In this document: positions 18,529 through 26,937 of the stretch, piece by piece
How the letters are laid out: each line of letters starts with the position of its first letter
Position numbering within the stretch: position 1 is the stretch's first letter
From: an uncultured Verrucomicrobiota bacterium
Lineage (GTDB): Bacteria; Verrucomicrobiota; Verrucomicrobiia; Limisphaerales; UBA9464
Length of the DNA: 61,934 nucleotides
Reading direction: 5' to 3'
Assembly (NCBI GenBank): GCA_903916195.1
Contig: CAIWVP010000057.1
Location: forward strand, 1-61,934
Notes under the pieces: model-generated
What the model saw: only the letters and a program-made list of their open reading frames with translations
The model's database searches: none
Told to the model about the DNA's origin: nothing
Made by a program: the position numbers and the translations under genes

Positions 18529-19298
18529 ACGCAGGCGTCCTCCCGAACCCCGCCGCCAAGCCGCTCACCCGGTTCAGCATCGTCATCCCTGCGCGGGACG
18601 AGGAGGGCTGCATCGAAGCGATGGTGGAGAAGCTCCACGTCGAGCTGCGGCTCCAAGGCATCCCTCACGAGATCATCGTCGTCGACGACGGGAGCACGGA
18701 TTCCACCTGGAAGAAACTGACCGCCCTCCAGGCCCGCATCCCCGAGCTGCGGCCGGTGCAGAACACCGGTGCCCACGGCTTCGGCCGCACCATCATCTTC
18801 GGCCTGGACCAGGTCCGGGGTGACGCCGTCACCATCATGATGGCCGATGAATCGGACGACACCCGCGACGCCGTCCGCTATTGGCACGAGCTCGGCAAAG
18901 GCTACGACTGCGTGTTCGGCAGCCGTTTCATCAAGGGCGGGGGCGTCATCGATTACCCGACGGTGAAGCTGATGGTGAACCGCATGGCGAACTTCTTCAT
19001 CAAGACGCTCTTCAACCACGGCCTGAACGACACGACCAACGCGTTCAAGGCCTATCGCGCCGATGTGATCGCCGGGTGCCGGCCGCTGATCGCGCCGCAC
19101 TTCAACCTCACGGTCGAGCTCCCGTTGAAGGCCATCGTGCGCGGCTTCAGCTACACGATCATCCCGATCACGTGGCGGAACCGCCGCACCGGCGTGGCCA
19201 AGCTGAAGATCCGCGAGATGGGCAGCCGCTACCTGTTCATCTGCCTCTACGTCTGGCTGGAGAAGTATTTCAGCCGGGGCGACTACCGGAAGCGATGA
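18525..19298 (+). CDS. Family 2 glycosyltransferase, dolichol-phosphate-mannose-synthase-like
   Basis: This 257-residue GT-A fold enzyme probably transfers a sugar from a nucleotide donor to a polyprenyl phosphate or glycan acceptor at the inner membrane face. Family blocks are FSIVIPARDEEGCIEAMVEK, EIIVVDDGSTDST, and a MADESDDTRDAV segment in the place of the DxD-type metal site. A later DTTNAFKAYR and IIPITWRNRRTG are typical of the DPM1/GtrB type. There is no C-terminal pair of membrane helices, so it should be peripheral. Both ends are translationally coupled: ATGA overlap with the epimerase stop and ATGA overlap with the next membrane protein. Donor and acceptor are not identifiable from sequence. 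Confidence 0.9.
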   Translation: MNAGVLPNPAAKPLTRFSIVIPARDEEGCIEAMVEKLHVELRLQGIPHEIIVVDDGSTDSTWKKLTALQARIPELRPVQNTGAHGFGRTIIFGLDQVRGDAVTIMMADESDDTRDAVRYWHELGKGYDCVFGSRFIKGGGVIDYPTVKLMVNRMANFFIKTLFNHGLNDTTNAFKAYRADVIAGCRPLIAPHFNLTVELPLKAIVRGFSYTIIPITWRNRRTGVAKLKIREMGSRYLFICLYVWLEKYFSRGDYRKR

Positions 19299-20968
19299 GC
19301 AGCCAGGACATCCCCTCGACCGGTCCGTCCGACGGGGCACGGTTCTCCCGACGGTTCCTCGACCTGACCACGCTCGCGTTGGTGGTCGCGCTGGGCCTGC
19401 TCGGTGGGTTCCTCATGTACCGGTACCCGGCCCGCTTCTTCGGTGCGGATTGGCTCACCAATGAACACGGCAACCAGCTCTACCGGGCCCAGGTGATCGG
19501 TGCCGGAGGGCATCTCTACCGCGACGTGGAATGCCAGTACGGACCGCTACCGGTCTACGCCTTCGCCGCGTTCGCCAAGTGGGCCGGGGACACGGTCCAG
19601 GCCGGATGCGCTTTCCACCTGCTGGTCAGTTTGGTGGCCGTGGCCGCGATGTTCCGCTGGCTGGCCCGCGCCGCGCTCTCGGGCCGCGAGTTGATCCTGC
19701 TCGCCGGCCTTCTCGGCGTCGCGTCGCTATGCCTGACGGTCTTCTTCCGCAGCCCGTTGCTCCTCTCTCTAGGGGCGAACTTCGAGTACCTGAGCTTCGA
19801 GCGTCTGTGGTTGATCGGCTTGGCGGCGGGCTGGAGGCCGCCAAGGGAAAGGGGCATGCGGGACGCGCTCCGGTTGGGCCTGTTCTTCCTGCTCTGGCAG
19901 CTCACGAAGTTCGGCGGCGGCGCGTTCGGCGTGGCGGCGTTCTTTGCGGTGGACATCGCCTACCTGCTCACCGTCGGCGACGGCGCGGACCGCCGCGCGG
20001 TCATCCGCTTCTGGGTGCTCGGCCCGGCCGCCTGCGTCGGCGCGGAGGCGCTGCGGGCGGCGATGTTCTACGCCGTGCTCGACCCCGATATCGCGACCCG
20101 GTCGCTCTGGCCGCTCTGGCTCATCGGCTTCTATCCCTATGACCGCCTCCACATCTGGATCGATGGGCGCCACTTCCTCACCTATATCGCACCCATCGCC
20201 ATCCCGGCCCTCGCCGGCTTCGCGATCTCGGCCGCTTGGCTTTCGGCGAAGGCCCGGACGGCGATGTCATCGCGGTTGCCCGTGGCGCTGTGGTTCCCGG
20301 TGATGGTCCCGTTGGCGTTCTACCTGGGCGGATCCATCGACAAGGTCGGCTATTTCGGCCGCGAATGGCTGTTCTTCCAGTATGCGTTCGCCCTGATGCC
20401 GGCGATGTTGCTGTTGGCGATCCGCACCCCGCGGATCCTGGGGCCCGGCCTCGCTTTCTGCGCCTATGGGACGAGCGCCCTCATGTTCCTCCGCTCCGCT
20501 GGATGGAAACCTTCGCCGGATCCGGTCCGGTTCGAGACGCCCGTCGGGCCGGTCTGGGAATCCGCCACGAACGCCGATATGCGGATCTGGCAAGCCGCGC
20601 AGGCGTGGACCGATGCCCGCCCAGGATCGCGTCTGGTGGTCTTCAGTCGTTGGTCGGGCGGAGGATGGTATGCCGCCCGGAAGACGCACGCCCAACTGCG
20701 GAACACGCTCTTCGTCCATGGTGCACGCACCGGGCCGGATGACACGCAACTCGACGCGGTGCTGCCGCAGGTCGACCTCATCGTCTGCCAAGTGGAGGAC
20801 CTCCAGGGCGATCTTCCGTCATCCGTCCGGTCCGAACGGGCCGGGAAGGAGATCGCGGGTTTCCTCCCTCCGGCCCTCGCGCGGCGGGTGATGGATGGAT
20901 ACGTCCTCGCGGAGACCGACCCTCGCGCCAACGGATGGTTGATGCTCCGTCGCCGCGCGATGAAGTGA
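19295..20968 (+). CDS. Polytopic membrane protein, probable GT-C-type glycosyltransferase
   Basis: This is a 557-residue integral membrane protein with about ten hydrophobic segments and a soluble C-terminal part of about 150 residues. The first extracytoplasmic loop contains NEHGNQLYRAQVIGAGG followed by HLYRDVECQYGPLPVYAF. The acidic residue plus LYRD and YGPL signature is common in GT39/ArnT-like GT-C enzymes, which use polyprenyl-phosphate sugars made by GT2 enzymes such as its neighbour. The start overlaps the GT2 stop as ATGA. I infer that the GT2 makes a lipid-linked sugar and this protein moves it to an extracytoplasmic acceptor. The identity is tentative because GT-C proteins diverge strongly. 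Confidence 0.6.
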   Translation: MSSQDIPSTGPSDGARFSRRFLDLTTLALVVALGLLGGFLMYRYPARFFGADWLTNEHGNQLYRAQVIGAGGHLYRDVECQYGPLPVYAFAAFAKWAGDTVQAGCAFHLLVSLVAVAAMFRWLARAALSGRELILLAGLLGVASLCLTVFFRSPLLLSLGANFEYLSFERLWLIGLAAGWRPPRERGMRDALRLGLFFLLWQLTKFGGGAFGVAAFFAVDIAYLLTVGDGADRRAVIRFWVLGPAACVGAEALRAAMFYAVLDPDIATRSLWPLWLIGFYPYDRLHIWIDGRHFLTYIAPIAIPALAGFAISAAWLSAKARTAMSSRLPVALWFPVMVPLAFYLGGSIDKVGYFGREWLFFQYAFALMPAMLLLAIRTPRILGPGLAFCAYGTSALMFLRSAGWKPSPDPVRFETPVGPVWESATNADMRIWQAAQAWTDARPGSRLVVFSRWSGGGWYAARKTHAQLRNTLFVHGARTGPDDTQLDAVLPQVDLIVCQVEDLQGDLPSSVRSERAGKEIAGFLPPALARRVMDGYVLAETDPRANGWLMLRRRAMK

Positions 20969-21209
20969 CCCGGTCGCGGACATGCGCCCGCTCCGTCCAA
21001 GGCCGGACGACCGCTCAGGTGATCATCATCCATCGGAGGCTTCTTTTCGCAGGCGACGACCGGGAGAGATCCACAGCTTTTCCGGGCCAGGGCACGGAGC
21101 CACATCGCTTCCGGCGCTTGTGACGGCTTCCGGAGGACCGCGGCCGGATCGGATGAGACCCTGGCGAATCCGGTTTCGACTTCCGCGCCCCGGCTTTTAC
21201 AGTCCGGCC

Positions 21210-22211
21210 ATGTTCAACGCAGCTGACGTCCAGTCCGTCGGTGTCGACCGCTTCCCGCTCCGCGCCGTCACGCCTCCGGCGCAGATCGATGCCCTGGCCC
21301 GCGACATCCTCGCGCTCAAGAAGAAGCTCAACGCCGTCATCCTCGCGCACAACTACCAGGTGCCCGAGATCCAGGATGTCGCGGATGTGGTCGGCGATTC
21401 CCTCGGTCTTGCCCAGCATGCCGCCAAGACGGATGCCGATGTCATCGTCTTCTGCGGCGTCCACTTCATGGCCGAGACGGCCAAGATCCTGAACCCGGGC
21501 AAGATCGTCATCCTGCCCGACGCCGACGCCGGCTGCTCCCTGGAATCCAGCTGTCCGGGGCCGAAGCTGAAGGCCTTCCAGGCGACGAACCCCAACTTCT
21601 GGACCATCGCCTACATCAACTGCTCCGCCGAGGTGAAGGCGCTCAGCGACTGCATCTGCACCAGCGGCAACGCGGTCAAGGTCGTCGAGGCGGCACCCAA
21701 GGACCGCGACATCCTCTTCGTCCCGGACGAGAACCTCGGCGGCTGGGTGATGGAGCAGACCGGCCGGCCGATGACCCTCTGGAAGGGGGATTGCTACGTC
21801 CACGTCGAATGGACGCACGCCGCGATCACGCGGATCCGGCAGAAACATCCGGGCGCCCCGGTGGTCGCGCATCCCGAGTGCCCCAAGGCGGTCCGCATGC
21901 TCGCCGACGAGGTCTGCTCGACCGAGAAGATGGTCACCTGGTGCCAGCGGTCCACCGCGAAGGACATCATCATCGCCACCGAGGCCGGGATGCTCCACCG
22001 GTTGAAGAAGGAATGCCCGGACAAGAACTTCATCCCCGCACCGACCGACCGATGCGCATGCAACGAGTGCCGCTTCATGAAGATGAACACGCTCGAGAAG
22101 CTCCACGATTGCATGGTCGCCCTCGCGCCCCGCATCGAGCTGCCGCCCGAGCTGGGCGCGCGCGGCCGCATCGCCATCGAGCGCATGCTCGAGATCTCGG
22201 CGCGCCCCTGA
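21210..22211 (+). CDS. nadA: Quinolinate synthase A
   Basis: NadA condenses iminoaspartate with dihydroxyacetone phosphate to quinolinate, the precursor of NAD. The 333-residue protein has AVILAHNYQVPEIQDVADVV, GDSLGLAQHAAKTDADVIVF, and the three [4Fe-4S] cysteine regions: YINCSAEVKALSDCICTS, AHPECPKAVRMLADEVCST, and DRCACNECRFMKMNT. The ATG at 21210 gives a normal N-terminus; about 75 upstream in-frame residues are unrelated and run antisense to nothing. It is monocistronic here, without nadB or nadC beside it, and its end is only 5 bases from the LacI-family gene that converges on it. A nadK gene lies 1 kb further on, on the other strand. Confidence 0.96.
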   Translation: MFNAADVQSVGVDRFPLRAVTPPAQIDALARDILALKKKLNAVILAHNYQVPEIQDVADVVGDSLGLAQHAAKTDADVIVFCGVHFMAETAKILNPGKIVILPDADAGCSLESSCPGPKLKAFQATNPNFWTIAYINCSAEVKALSDCICTSGNAVKVVEAAPKDRDILFVPDENLGGWVMEQTGRPMTLWKGDCYVHVEWTHAAITRIRQKHPGAPVVAHPECPKAVRMLADEVCSTEKMVTWCQRSTAKDIIIATEAGMLHRLKKECPDKNFIPAPTDRCACNECRFMKMNTLEKLHDCMVALAPRIELPPELGARGRIAIERMLEISARP

Positions 22212-22216
22212 AGCGG

Positions 22217-23230
22217 TCAACGTGACGGCGGCGGCCCGCTGCTGGCGCGGATGACGAGCTCCGCGGGCAACCGGTGCGAACGCGTCGGCTCGCCCTTGAG
22301 CAGCTTGAGCATCGTCTCCATGGCCATCGCACCGAGGCGCAGCTTGGGCTGACGGACCGTGGTGAGCGGCACCCGGAAGTATTCGCTCACGAGGATGTTC
22401 CCGAACCCGACCACGCTGATGTCCCCGGGGATGCGGACCCCTTGGTTCAACAGCGCGTCGGCCGCGCCGATCGCGACCAGGTCGTGCGCGCACTGGAGCG
22501 CCGTGGCATCCGGCCGTTCCTGCATGAACTGGAGCGCCGCCGCGGCACCTTCCTCGATGGTCGTGCCCGCGTTGAAGATGAGCTGGTCCGTGACCGGGAC
22601 GTCGGCATCCCGGTGGGCGCGGCGGTAGCCTTCGAGCCGTTCGCGGGCCCAGGGCGCGACCATCGGTCCGGCGAAGAAGGCGATCCGCCGGTGCCCGAGG
22701 TCGAGCAGATGGCGCGTCGCCGCGGCGCTGGCCGCGAGGTCGTCGGTCTCGATCGCCGGGAACTGCCGGCAGAACGGCGCGCTGTGGCCGAGCACGACGG
22801 TCGGGATCCCTCGCTTGCCCAGTTCTTCGTAGATCCCGGCCGTCTCCCCGAGCCGGTAGACCGGCGAGATGAACAGGCCGTCCACCCGTCGCGCGATCAA
22901 CCGGCGCAGCGCCGCCTCCTCGCGCTCGGGACGGTTGAGCGAATGGGCGATCACCAGGTCGTAGCCGAGCTCGTGGGCCCGCTCCTCGATGGCCATCACG
23001 ATGCGCGCGTTGATCGGGTTGGTGCTGGCGGAGATCACCAGCCCGAGCAGACGGGACGTGCGGCTGCGCAGGCCTTGGGCGCTGACATCGGGCAGATACC
23101 CCATCTCGGCGGCCAGCTTGCGGATCCGTTCCTTGGTCGCGGCGGAGAGGTCGGGTTTGTCTCGGAGCGCCTTGCTGACGGTCATCACGGAGACCCCGGC
23201 GGTGGCGGCGATTTCTTTTAGTCGGACCAT
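22217..23230 (-). CDS. LacI-family transcriptional regulator
   Basis: This 337-residue regulator has an N-terminal helix-turn-helix, VRLKEIAATAGVSVMTVSKA, a hinge helix region around VSAQGLRSRTSRLLGLV, and a periplasmic-binding-protein-like effector domain (LVISASTNPINARIVMAI to the C-terminus). Family members bind palindromic operators and respond to sugars or sugar derivatives. The effector and target operons cannot be told from this window. It is followed by no catabolic operon. It lies 9 bases after nadK on the same strand and may be its last operon member. Known sugar-related candidates nearby are the SIS-domain gene upstream and the gluconate-type permease far to the left. Confidence 0.92.
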   Translation of the reverse strand: MVRLKEIAATAGVSVMTVSKALRDKPDLSAATKERIRKLAAEMGYLPDVSAQGLRSRTSRLLGLVISASTNPINARIVMAIEERAHELGYDLVIAHSLNRPEREEAALRRLIARRVDGLFISPVYRLGETAGIYEELGKRGIPTVVLGHSAPFCRQFPAIETDDLAASAAATRHLLDLGHRRIAFFAGPMVAPWARERLEGYRRAHRDADVPVTDQLIFNAGTTIEEGAAAALQFMQERPDATALQCAHDLVAIGAADALLNQGVRIPGDISVVGFGNILVSEYFRVPLTTVRQPKLRLGAMAMETMLKLLKGEPTRSHRLPAELVIRASSGPPPSR

Positions 23231-23239
23231 GGCTGAGGA

Positions 23240-24139
23240 TCAGAGGTTGCCGCCGGACCAACCGAATTTTTGGCGGAGCGTGCTGAAGAAGCTGGTGCCG
23301 TCCAAGCGAAGCAGCCGGATGGTCCGCGCGCTGCGGCGGATGGTGACCGTGTCGCCGGTGCCGATGTCGGTCTGCTGCTGGCCGTCCGCCGCGACCGAGG
23401 CGACGAACCGGCTGCTGAGCAGCTTCACCTGCACGGTGGAATCCAGCCCCACGACCAGCGGACGGATGCTGAGCGTGTGCGGACAGATCGGGGTGAGCGT
23501 GAGCACATCGGCGTCGGGGCTGACGATCGCTCCTCCGGCCGCGAGAGAATAGGCCGTCGAACCGGTGGGCGAGCTGGCGATGAAGCCGTCGCACCGGTAG
23601 CTCGTGAGCAGCTCGCCGTCCACCCGGACCTCGATCTCGATCAGCCGCGACGTGAGGCCGCGTCCGATCACGAGGTCGTTCAGGGCGATCCGCGTGGTGC
23701 GCTCGTCGCCGCGCTGGATGACGGCTTCGAGCAGCGACCGCTCCTCGATGACGAACTTCCCTTCGGGGATCTTCTTGAGCGATTCCGCGAGCCGGTGCGA
23801 AGGCACGGCGGTGAGGAAACCGAGATGGCCGGCGTTGATGCCCAGCAGCGGCACCGGCAATCCCGCCACCTCGCGGGCGATGCGCAACATCGTGCCGTCG
23901 CCGCCGAAGACCAGCAGCAGGTCCGAGGCCCGCGCGAGCTGTTCCAGCGAGGCCGCGGCCGGCAGCTCGCCGCCGATCAGATCCGCGGTGGAGGGCTCGC
24001 ACGTGACGATCCTTCCGAGGCCGAGCAACACCTTCGCGGCACGACGGACCAACCGGGCGGCGTCCGGCTTCTCCGGGTTGGCGATGAGCCCGATCCGGCG
24101 GATGGTCTCGGCGATCTTTTTCACGGCGGGGTCATACAC
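23240..24139 (-). CDS. nadK: NAD kinase
   Basis: NadK phosphorylates NAD to NADP in the cytoplasm. The 299-residue protein has FGGDGTMLRIAREV (GGDGT motif), LGINAGHLGFLTAV, NDLVIGRG, TGSTAYSLAAGGAIVSPD and TLTPICPHTLSIRPLV, all canonical. The start shown is a GTG at 24137-24139 overlapping the tlyA end by 8 bases; a second GTG at 24122-24124 would give MKKIAETIRRIGLIANPEK and is equally plausible. Neither has a clear Shine-Dalgarno sequence. The order tlyA-nadK is a recurring bacterial pair. The LacI-family gene follows after 9 bases. Confidence 0.95.
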   Translation of the reverse strand: MYDPAVKKIAETIRRIGLIANPEKPDAARLVRRAAKVLLGLGRIVTCEPSTADLIGGELPAAASLEQLARASDLLLVFGGDGTMLRIAREVAGLPVPLLGINAGHLGFLTAVPSHRLAESLKKIPEGKFVIEERSLLEAVIQRGDERTTRIALNDLVIGRGLTSRLIEIEVRVDGELLTSYRCDGFIASSPTGSTAYSLAAGGAIVSPDADVLTLTPICPHTLSIRPLVVGLDSTVQVKLLSSRFVASVAADGQQQTDIGTGDTVTIRRSARTIRLLRLDGTSFFSTLRQKFGWSGGNL

Positions 24140-24917
24140 GGTCCATGAGCGCCAAGAATTCCTTGTTGCCGGCCGGGCCGATCAACGGGGATTCGGTGGT
24201 TCCCCTCCAAAGTAGCCCGAGATCGCCGCCGCGGACAAACTCTTCCAGCTCGGCGAGCACGCGGGCGTGGACGGCCGGGTCGGTGATGACGCCCTCGCCT
24301 TTGTCCGCCTCCTCTTTCCCGGCCTCGAACTGCGGCTTCACCAGCACGACCATCCGCCCGCCGGCACGCAGCAGCGGCGCGGCCGCCGGCAGGATCTTTC
24401 GGAGCGAGATGAACGAGCAATCCGCGACCACCAGGTCGAACGGGCGCGCCTCCGGCCCGAACGATGCCATCGAGAGCGACCGGGCATTGGTCTTCTCCAT
24501 CACCACGACCCGAGCATCCTGGCGCAGCTTCCACGCGAGCTGCCCATGTCCCACGTCGACCGAGAAGACGCGCGCCGCGCCGTGCTGGAGCAGGCAATCG
24601 GTGAATCCCCCGGTGCTCGCGCCGAGGTCGAGCGCCACGGTGCCCGCGACCTCCACCGCGAAACGGACCAGCGCGTGCTCCAGCTTGTGGCCGCCGCGGC
24701 TGACGAACTTGTCGCCGGCCATGAGCTCCACGCCGTCGCCGTCGCGCACGGGGTCGCTCGCCTTCGCGGCCGGATGGCCGTTGACGCGGACCTGTCCCGC
24801 CATCACGGCGCGCTGGGCCTGGGTCCGGGTGGCGCACAATCCGCGGGCGACGAGGGCTTGGTCGAGGCGTTGCTTCAAGGAAGGTCCACGCTGCGGCAGG
24901 AAGGCGCCGCTTGCCAA
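24132..24917 (-). CDS. tlyA: TlyA-family 2'-O-ribose rRNA methyltransferase
   Basis: This 261-residue protein has an N-terminal S4 RNA-binding domain (RLDQALVARGLCATRTQAQR with AVMAGQVRVNG) and a C-terminal FtsJ-type methyltransferase domain with SAM motif VALDLGASTGGFTDCLL and VDVGHGQLAWKL. TlyA proteins methylate 2'-hydroxyls of cytidines in 16S and 23S rRNA; older names include hemolysin A. The catalytic K-D-K-E type tetrad appears consistent with SRGGHKLEHAL, the Asp of LVVADCSFISL, and VLVKPQFEAGKEE. The first ATG lies 12 residues before an alternative TTG that would begin right at the S4 domain. It overlaps nadK at its end and has the SIS-domain gene just upstream on the same strand. 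Confidence 0.92.
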   Translation of the reverse strand: MASGAFLPQRGPSLKQRLDQALVARGLCATRTQAQRAVMAGQVRVNGHPAAKASDPVRDGDGVELMAGDKFVSRGGHKLEHALVRFAVEVAGTVALDLGASTGGFTDCLLQHGAARVFSVDVGHGQLAWKLRQDARVVVMEKTNARSLSMASFGPEARPFDLVVADCSFISLRKILPAAAPLLRAGGRMVVLVKPQFEAGKEEADKGEGVITDPAVHARVLAELEEFVRGGDLGLLWRGTTESPLIGPAGNKEFLALMDRV

Positions 24918-24946
24918 GCACCGCGGACGGCGCGCGCCCGATCGCG

Positions 24947-24988
24947 GTCCAGAGATGCCGGTCCAGAGATACCGGTTCAGAGATGCCG
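24947..24988. repeat. Three tandem copies of a 14-base unit
   Basis: Units are GTCCAGAGATGCCG (24947-24960), GTCCAGAGATACCG (24961-24974, one change) and GTTCAGAGATGCCG (24975-24988, one change). The third copy contains the stop codon of the SIS-domain gene on the minus strand. It lies in the 59-base gap before tlyA. The pattern suggests replication slippage; a regulatory role is not shown. Confidence 0.9.
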
Positions 24989-25711
24989 GATATGCGAGCG
25001 GTACTTCTGGAGCAGCAGGTCGTTGTGGTCGTCACCACGGGTGTTGCTGCTGATGAAGACCTCGGGCAGGCAGCCCCGCTCCACCGCCAGCTCGATGGCG
25101 TGGACGATCACCAGGTTGATGATGAGCATCCCGGTGATGCTCGACGGCGGTCCGATCCGGTGCGGGAAGCCGGGCAGTTCCACCGCCGCGTCGCCATCGA
25201 CGCCGCAGTTGTCGATCACCACGTCCGCGACTTCCGCGAGGCGCTTGCCCGAGGGGTGACGCGCGGGCCAGGCGAAGCTCTGCGCGCGGTTGGTGATCGC
25301 TACCGTCTTCACACCGCGCGCCCGGGCACCGAGCGCCAACTCGATCGGGACGGCGTTGCGGCCGCTGTTCGACACGATCACCAGCACGTCGCCCGCGGTG
25401 ATGGGATAGGAGCCGAGGATCCGCTCCGCGTATCCCGGCTCGCGCTCCTTGTAGGTCGCCTCGATGGCGTTCTCATGGAGCATCAACGGCTCCTCGAGCA
25501 TCGGCACCGCACGGGCGAGACCGCCGGCCCGATAGAAGATCTCCTCCGCGACCATGTGCGAGTGGCCCGTGCCGAACGCGAAGAGGAACCGGCCGCCGGC
25601 CAAGGCGTCCGCGAGCCAGGCCCCCGCCTGCTCGATGGCGGGACGCTGCGAGACCGCCACCCGGTCGAACTGGGCCCGGGAGACGGCGACGAAGGAATCG
25701 TAGGCGGACAT
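24977..25711 (-). CDS. SIS-domain protein, UPF0309-like
   Basis: This 244-residue protein has a sugar isomerase (SIS) fold. FLFAFGTGHSHMVAEEIFYR and LVIVSNSGRNAVPIELALG are the two phosphosugar-binding loops, and a VFISSNTRGDDHNDLLLQKY end is shared with UPF0309-type proteins. These are often found beside N-acetylglucosamine or phosphosugar genes, and some act as phosphosugar isomerases or sensors; the substrate here is unknown. The ATG is at 25709-25711, directly after a strong hairpin and with no Shine-Dalgarno sequence. Upstream in-frame sequence is Arg-rich and not family-like. Downstream is tlyA after 59 bases, and the stop is inside a tandem repeat. Confidence 0.85.
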   Translation of the reverse strand: MSAYDSFVAVSRAQFDRVAVSQRPAIEQAGAWLADALAGGRFLFAFGTGHSHMVAEEIFYRAGGLARAVPMLEEPLMLHENAIEATYKEREPGYAERILGSYPITAGDVLVIVSNSGRNAVPIELALGARARGVKTVAITNRAQSFAWPARHPSGKRLAEVADVVIDNCGVDGDAAVELPGFPHRIGPPSSITGMLIINLVIVHAIELAVERGCLPEVFISSNTRGDDHNDLLLQKYRSHIRHL

Positions 25712-25749
25712 GAAGAGGAAAAGCCGGCGGCGGGGAACCCGCGGCCGGC
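25712..25749 (-). terminator. Hairpin with short U-tract between FKBP and SIS genes
   Basis: On the minus strand GCCGGC-C-GCGGG, a TTC loop and CCCGC-C-GCCGGC form a stem of 11 pairs with one C-C mismatch, followed by TTTTCCTCTTC. It lies 32 bases after the FKBP stop and ends right before the SIS-domain ATG. It fits a rho-independent terminator with a weak U-tract; it could also mask the start of the next gene. The short loop and short T run lower confidence. Confidence 0.55.
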
Positions 25750-25781
25750 CGGGAAGATCCGGTGTGGAGATGCGCGGGAGG

Positions 25782-26741
25782 CTACTTCTTCGGCGCGGGC
25801 GGCACAGGCGGCGATGTCTTCTTGGCGGCCTCCTCCTTCTGCAGCCGCTCGAGGTCGGCGGGTTTGATGACCTCGATCTTGGCGCCCTTCTTGAGTTCAT
25901 CGGCGCTCGGCACCTTGATGATGTCGCTGGTGACGACCGGCTGGGTCGAGCCACCGACCGTCACGGACTTGGCCGCGGGCTCGGACGATTTGATGCTGAG
26001 CAGCTCGATGTCGAAGATCAGGGCCGCGTTCGGACCGATCTTCGCGCCGGAACCGCGCTCCATGTAGGCCAGATCGGACGGGATGTAGAGCTGCCACTTG
26101 GAGCCGACGGGCATGAGCTGGAGCGCTTCGGTCCAGCCCTTGATCACGCCTTTGACGCCGAACGTCGCCGGCTCGCCGCGCGAATACGAGCTATCGAACT
26201 CGGTGCCGTCGATCAGCGTGCCCTTGTAGTGGGTCGTGACGGAATCGGACGCGGCAGGCTTGGGGCCTTCGCCCTGCTTGACGACCTTGTACTGGAGACC
26301 GCTCGGCAAGGTGACGACGCCTTCCTTGGATTTGTTGGCCGCGAGGAACGCCTCGCCGGCCTTCTTGTTGACCTCGGCATCGGCCTTGCGCTTGTCCTCG
26401 GCTTTCTGCCGGAGCTCGGTGGTGTAGCTGCGGACGATGACCTGGGCCTCCGCCTCGGTGAGCGTCGTGGGCCGGCCGTTCAAGGCGTCGGAGAACGACT
26501 TCGCCGCGGTCTCGGTGTCGACCTCGTAACCGCCGCGCTGGAAGTTCTTCTTCATGTCCGAGGCGATCATCACGCCGATGGCGTGGGAGCGCTTCTGCTT
26601 CTCGTCGGAGAAGCGGGTGTCCGGTGCGGCGGCCACAGCGGTGGCCGGAGCCGTGGTGGTCAAGGCGGGTTTGGCGTCGGCGGCGCTGGCCGCGAAAGAG
26701 AGCAGGCCGGTCAAGGCGAGCAAGGAGGAACGATTTTTCAT
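25782..26741 (-). CDS. Exported FKBP-type peptidyl-prolyl isomerase, Mip/FklB-like
   Basis: This 319-residue protein has an N-terminal signal peptide (residues 1 to about 23, MKNRSSLLALTGLLSFAASA), an FKBP N-terminal helical dimerisation domain (about 45-150, starting with IGVMIASDMKKNFQRGGYEV), and an FKBP catalytic domain (about 155-250: VTTHYKGTLIDGTEFDSSYS, then VIKGWTEALQLMPVGSKWQL). It would accelerate proline isomerisation in folding envelope proteins. After the FKBP domain comes an extra ~70-residue tail rich in Lys, Ala and Pro (VPPAPKK end), uncommon in classical Mip. The ATG at 26739-26741 fits the signal peptide. A hairpin follows the stop; the upstream SH3 gene is 196 bases away. 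Confidence 0.92.
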   Translation of the reverse strand: MKNRSSLLALTGLLSFAASAADAKPALTTTAPATAVAAAPDTRFSDEKQKRSHAIGVMIASDMKKNFQRGGYEVDTETAAKSFSDALNGRPTTLTEAEAQVIVRSYTTELRQKAEDKRKADAEVNKKAGEAFLAANKSKEGVVTLPSGLQYKVVKQGEGPKPAASDSVTTHYKGTLIDGTEFDSSYSRGEPATFGVKGVIKGWTEALQLMPVGSKWQLYIPSDLAYMERGSGAKIGPNAALIFDIELLSIKSSEPAAKSVTVGGSTQPVVTSDIIKVPSADELKKGAKIEVIKPADLERLQKEEAAKKTSPPVPPAPKK

Positions 26742-26937
26742 GTTGAGAACGGATGCTCCGCCGGACCCGGAATACCCGGGCAAGCAACGGAAACGCCGGG
26801 TAGCTAACAGCGGCGGCGGCGAATGTCCAGAGGGCCGTGGCACGGGGGCGTCGGGAGTGCCGTGCCGGCAGGTCCGCCGAGCCCGTTCCAACGCCGAGCG
26901 TGGGCCCACGGACGTACGCGGTGGCGGATGCCGTCGG

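Noticed and set aside
21015-24002. A 995-codon minus-strand frame covering nadA, LacI and nadK
   Set aside because: It crosses three recognisable genes; only antisense or out-of-frame text is seen.
26850-26880. GGCACGG/CCGTGCC inverted repeat before the FKBP gene as a terminator
   Set aside because: No T-tract follows on the minus strand, and the 14-base loop makes it weak.
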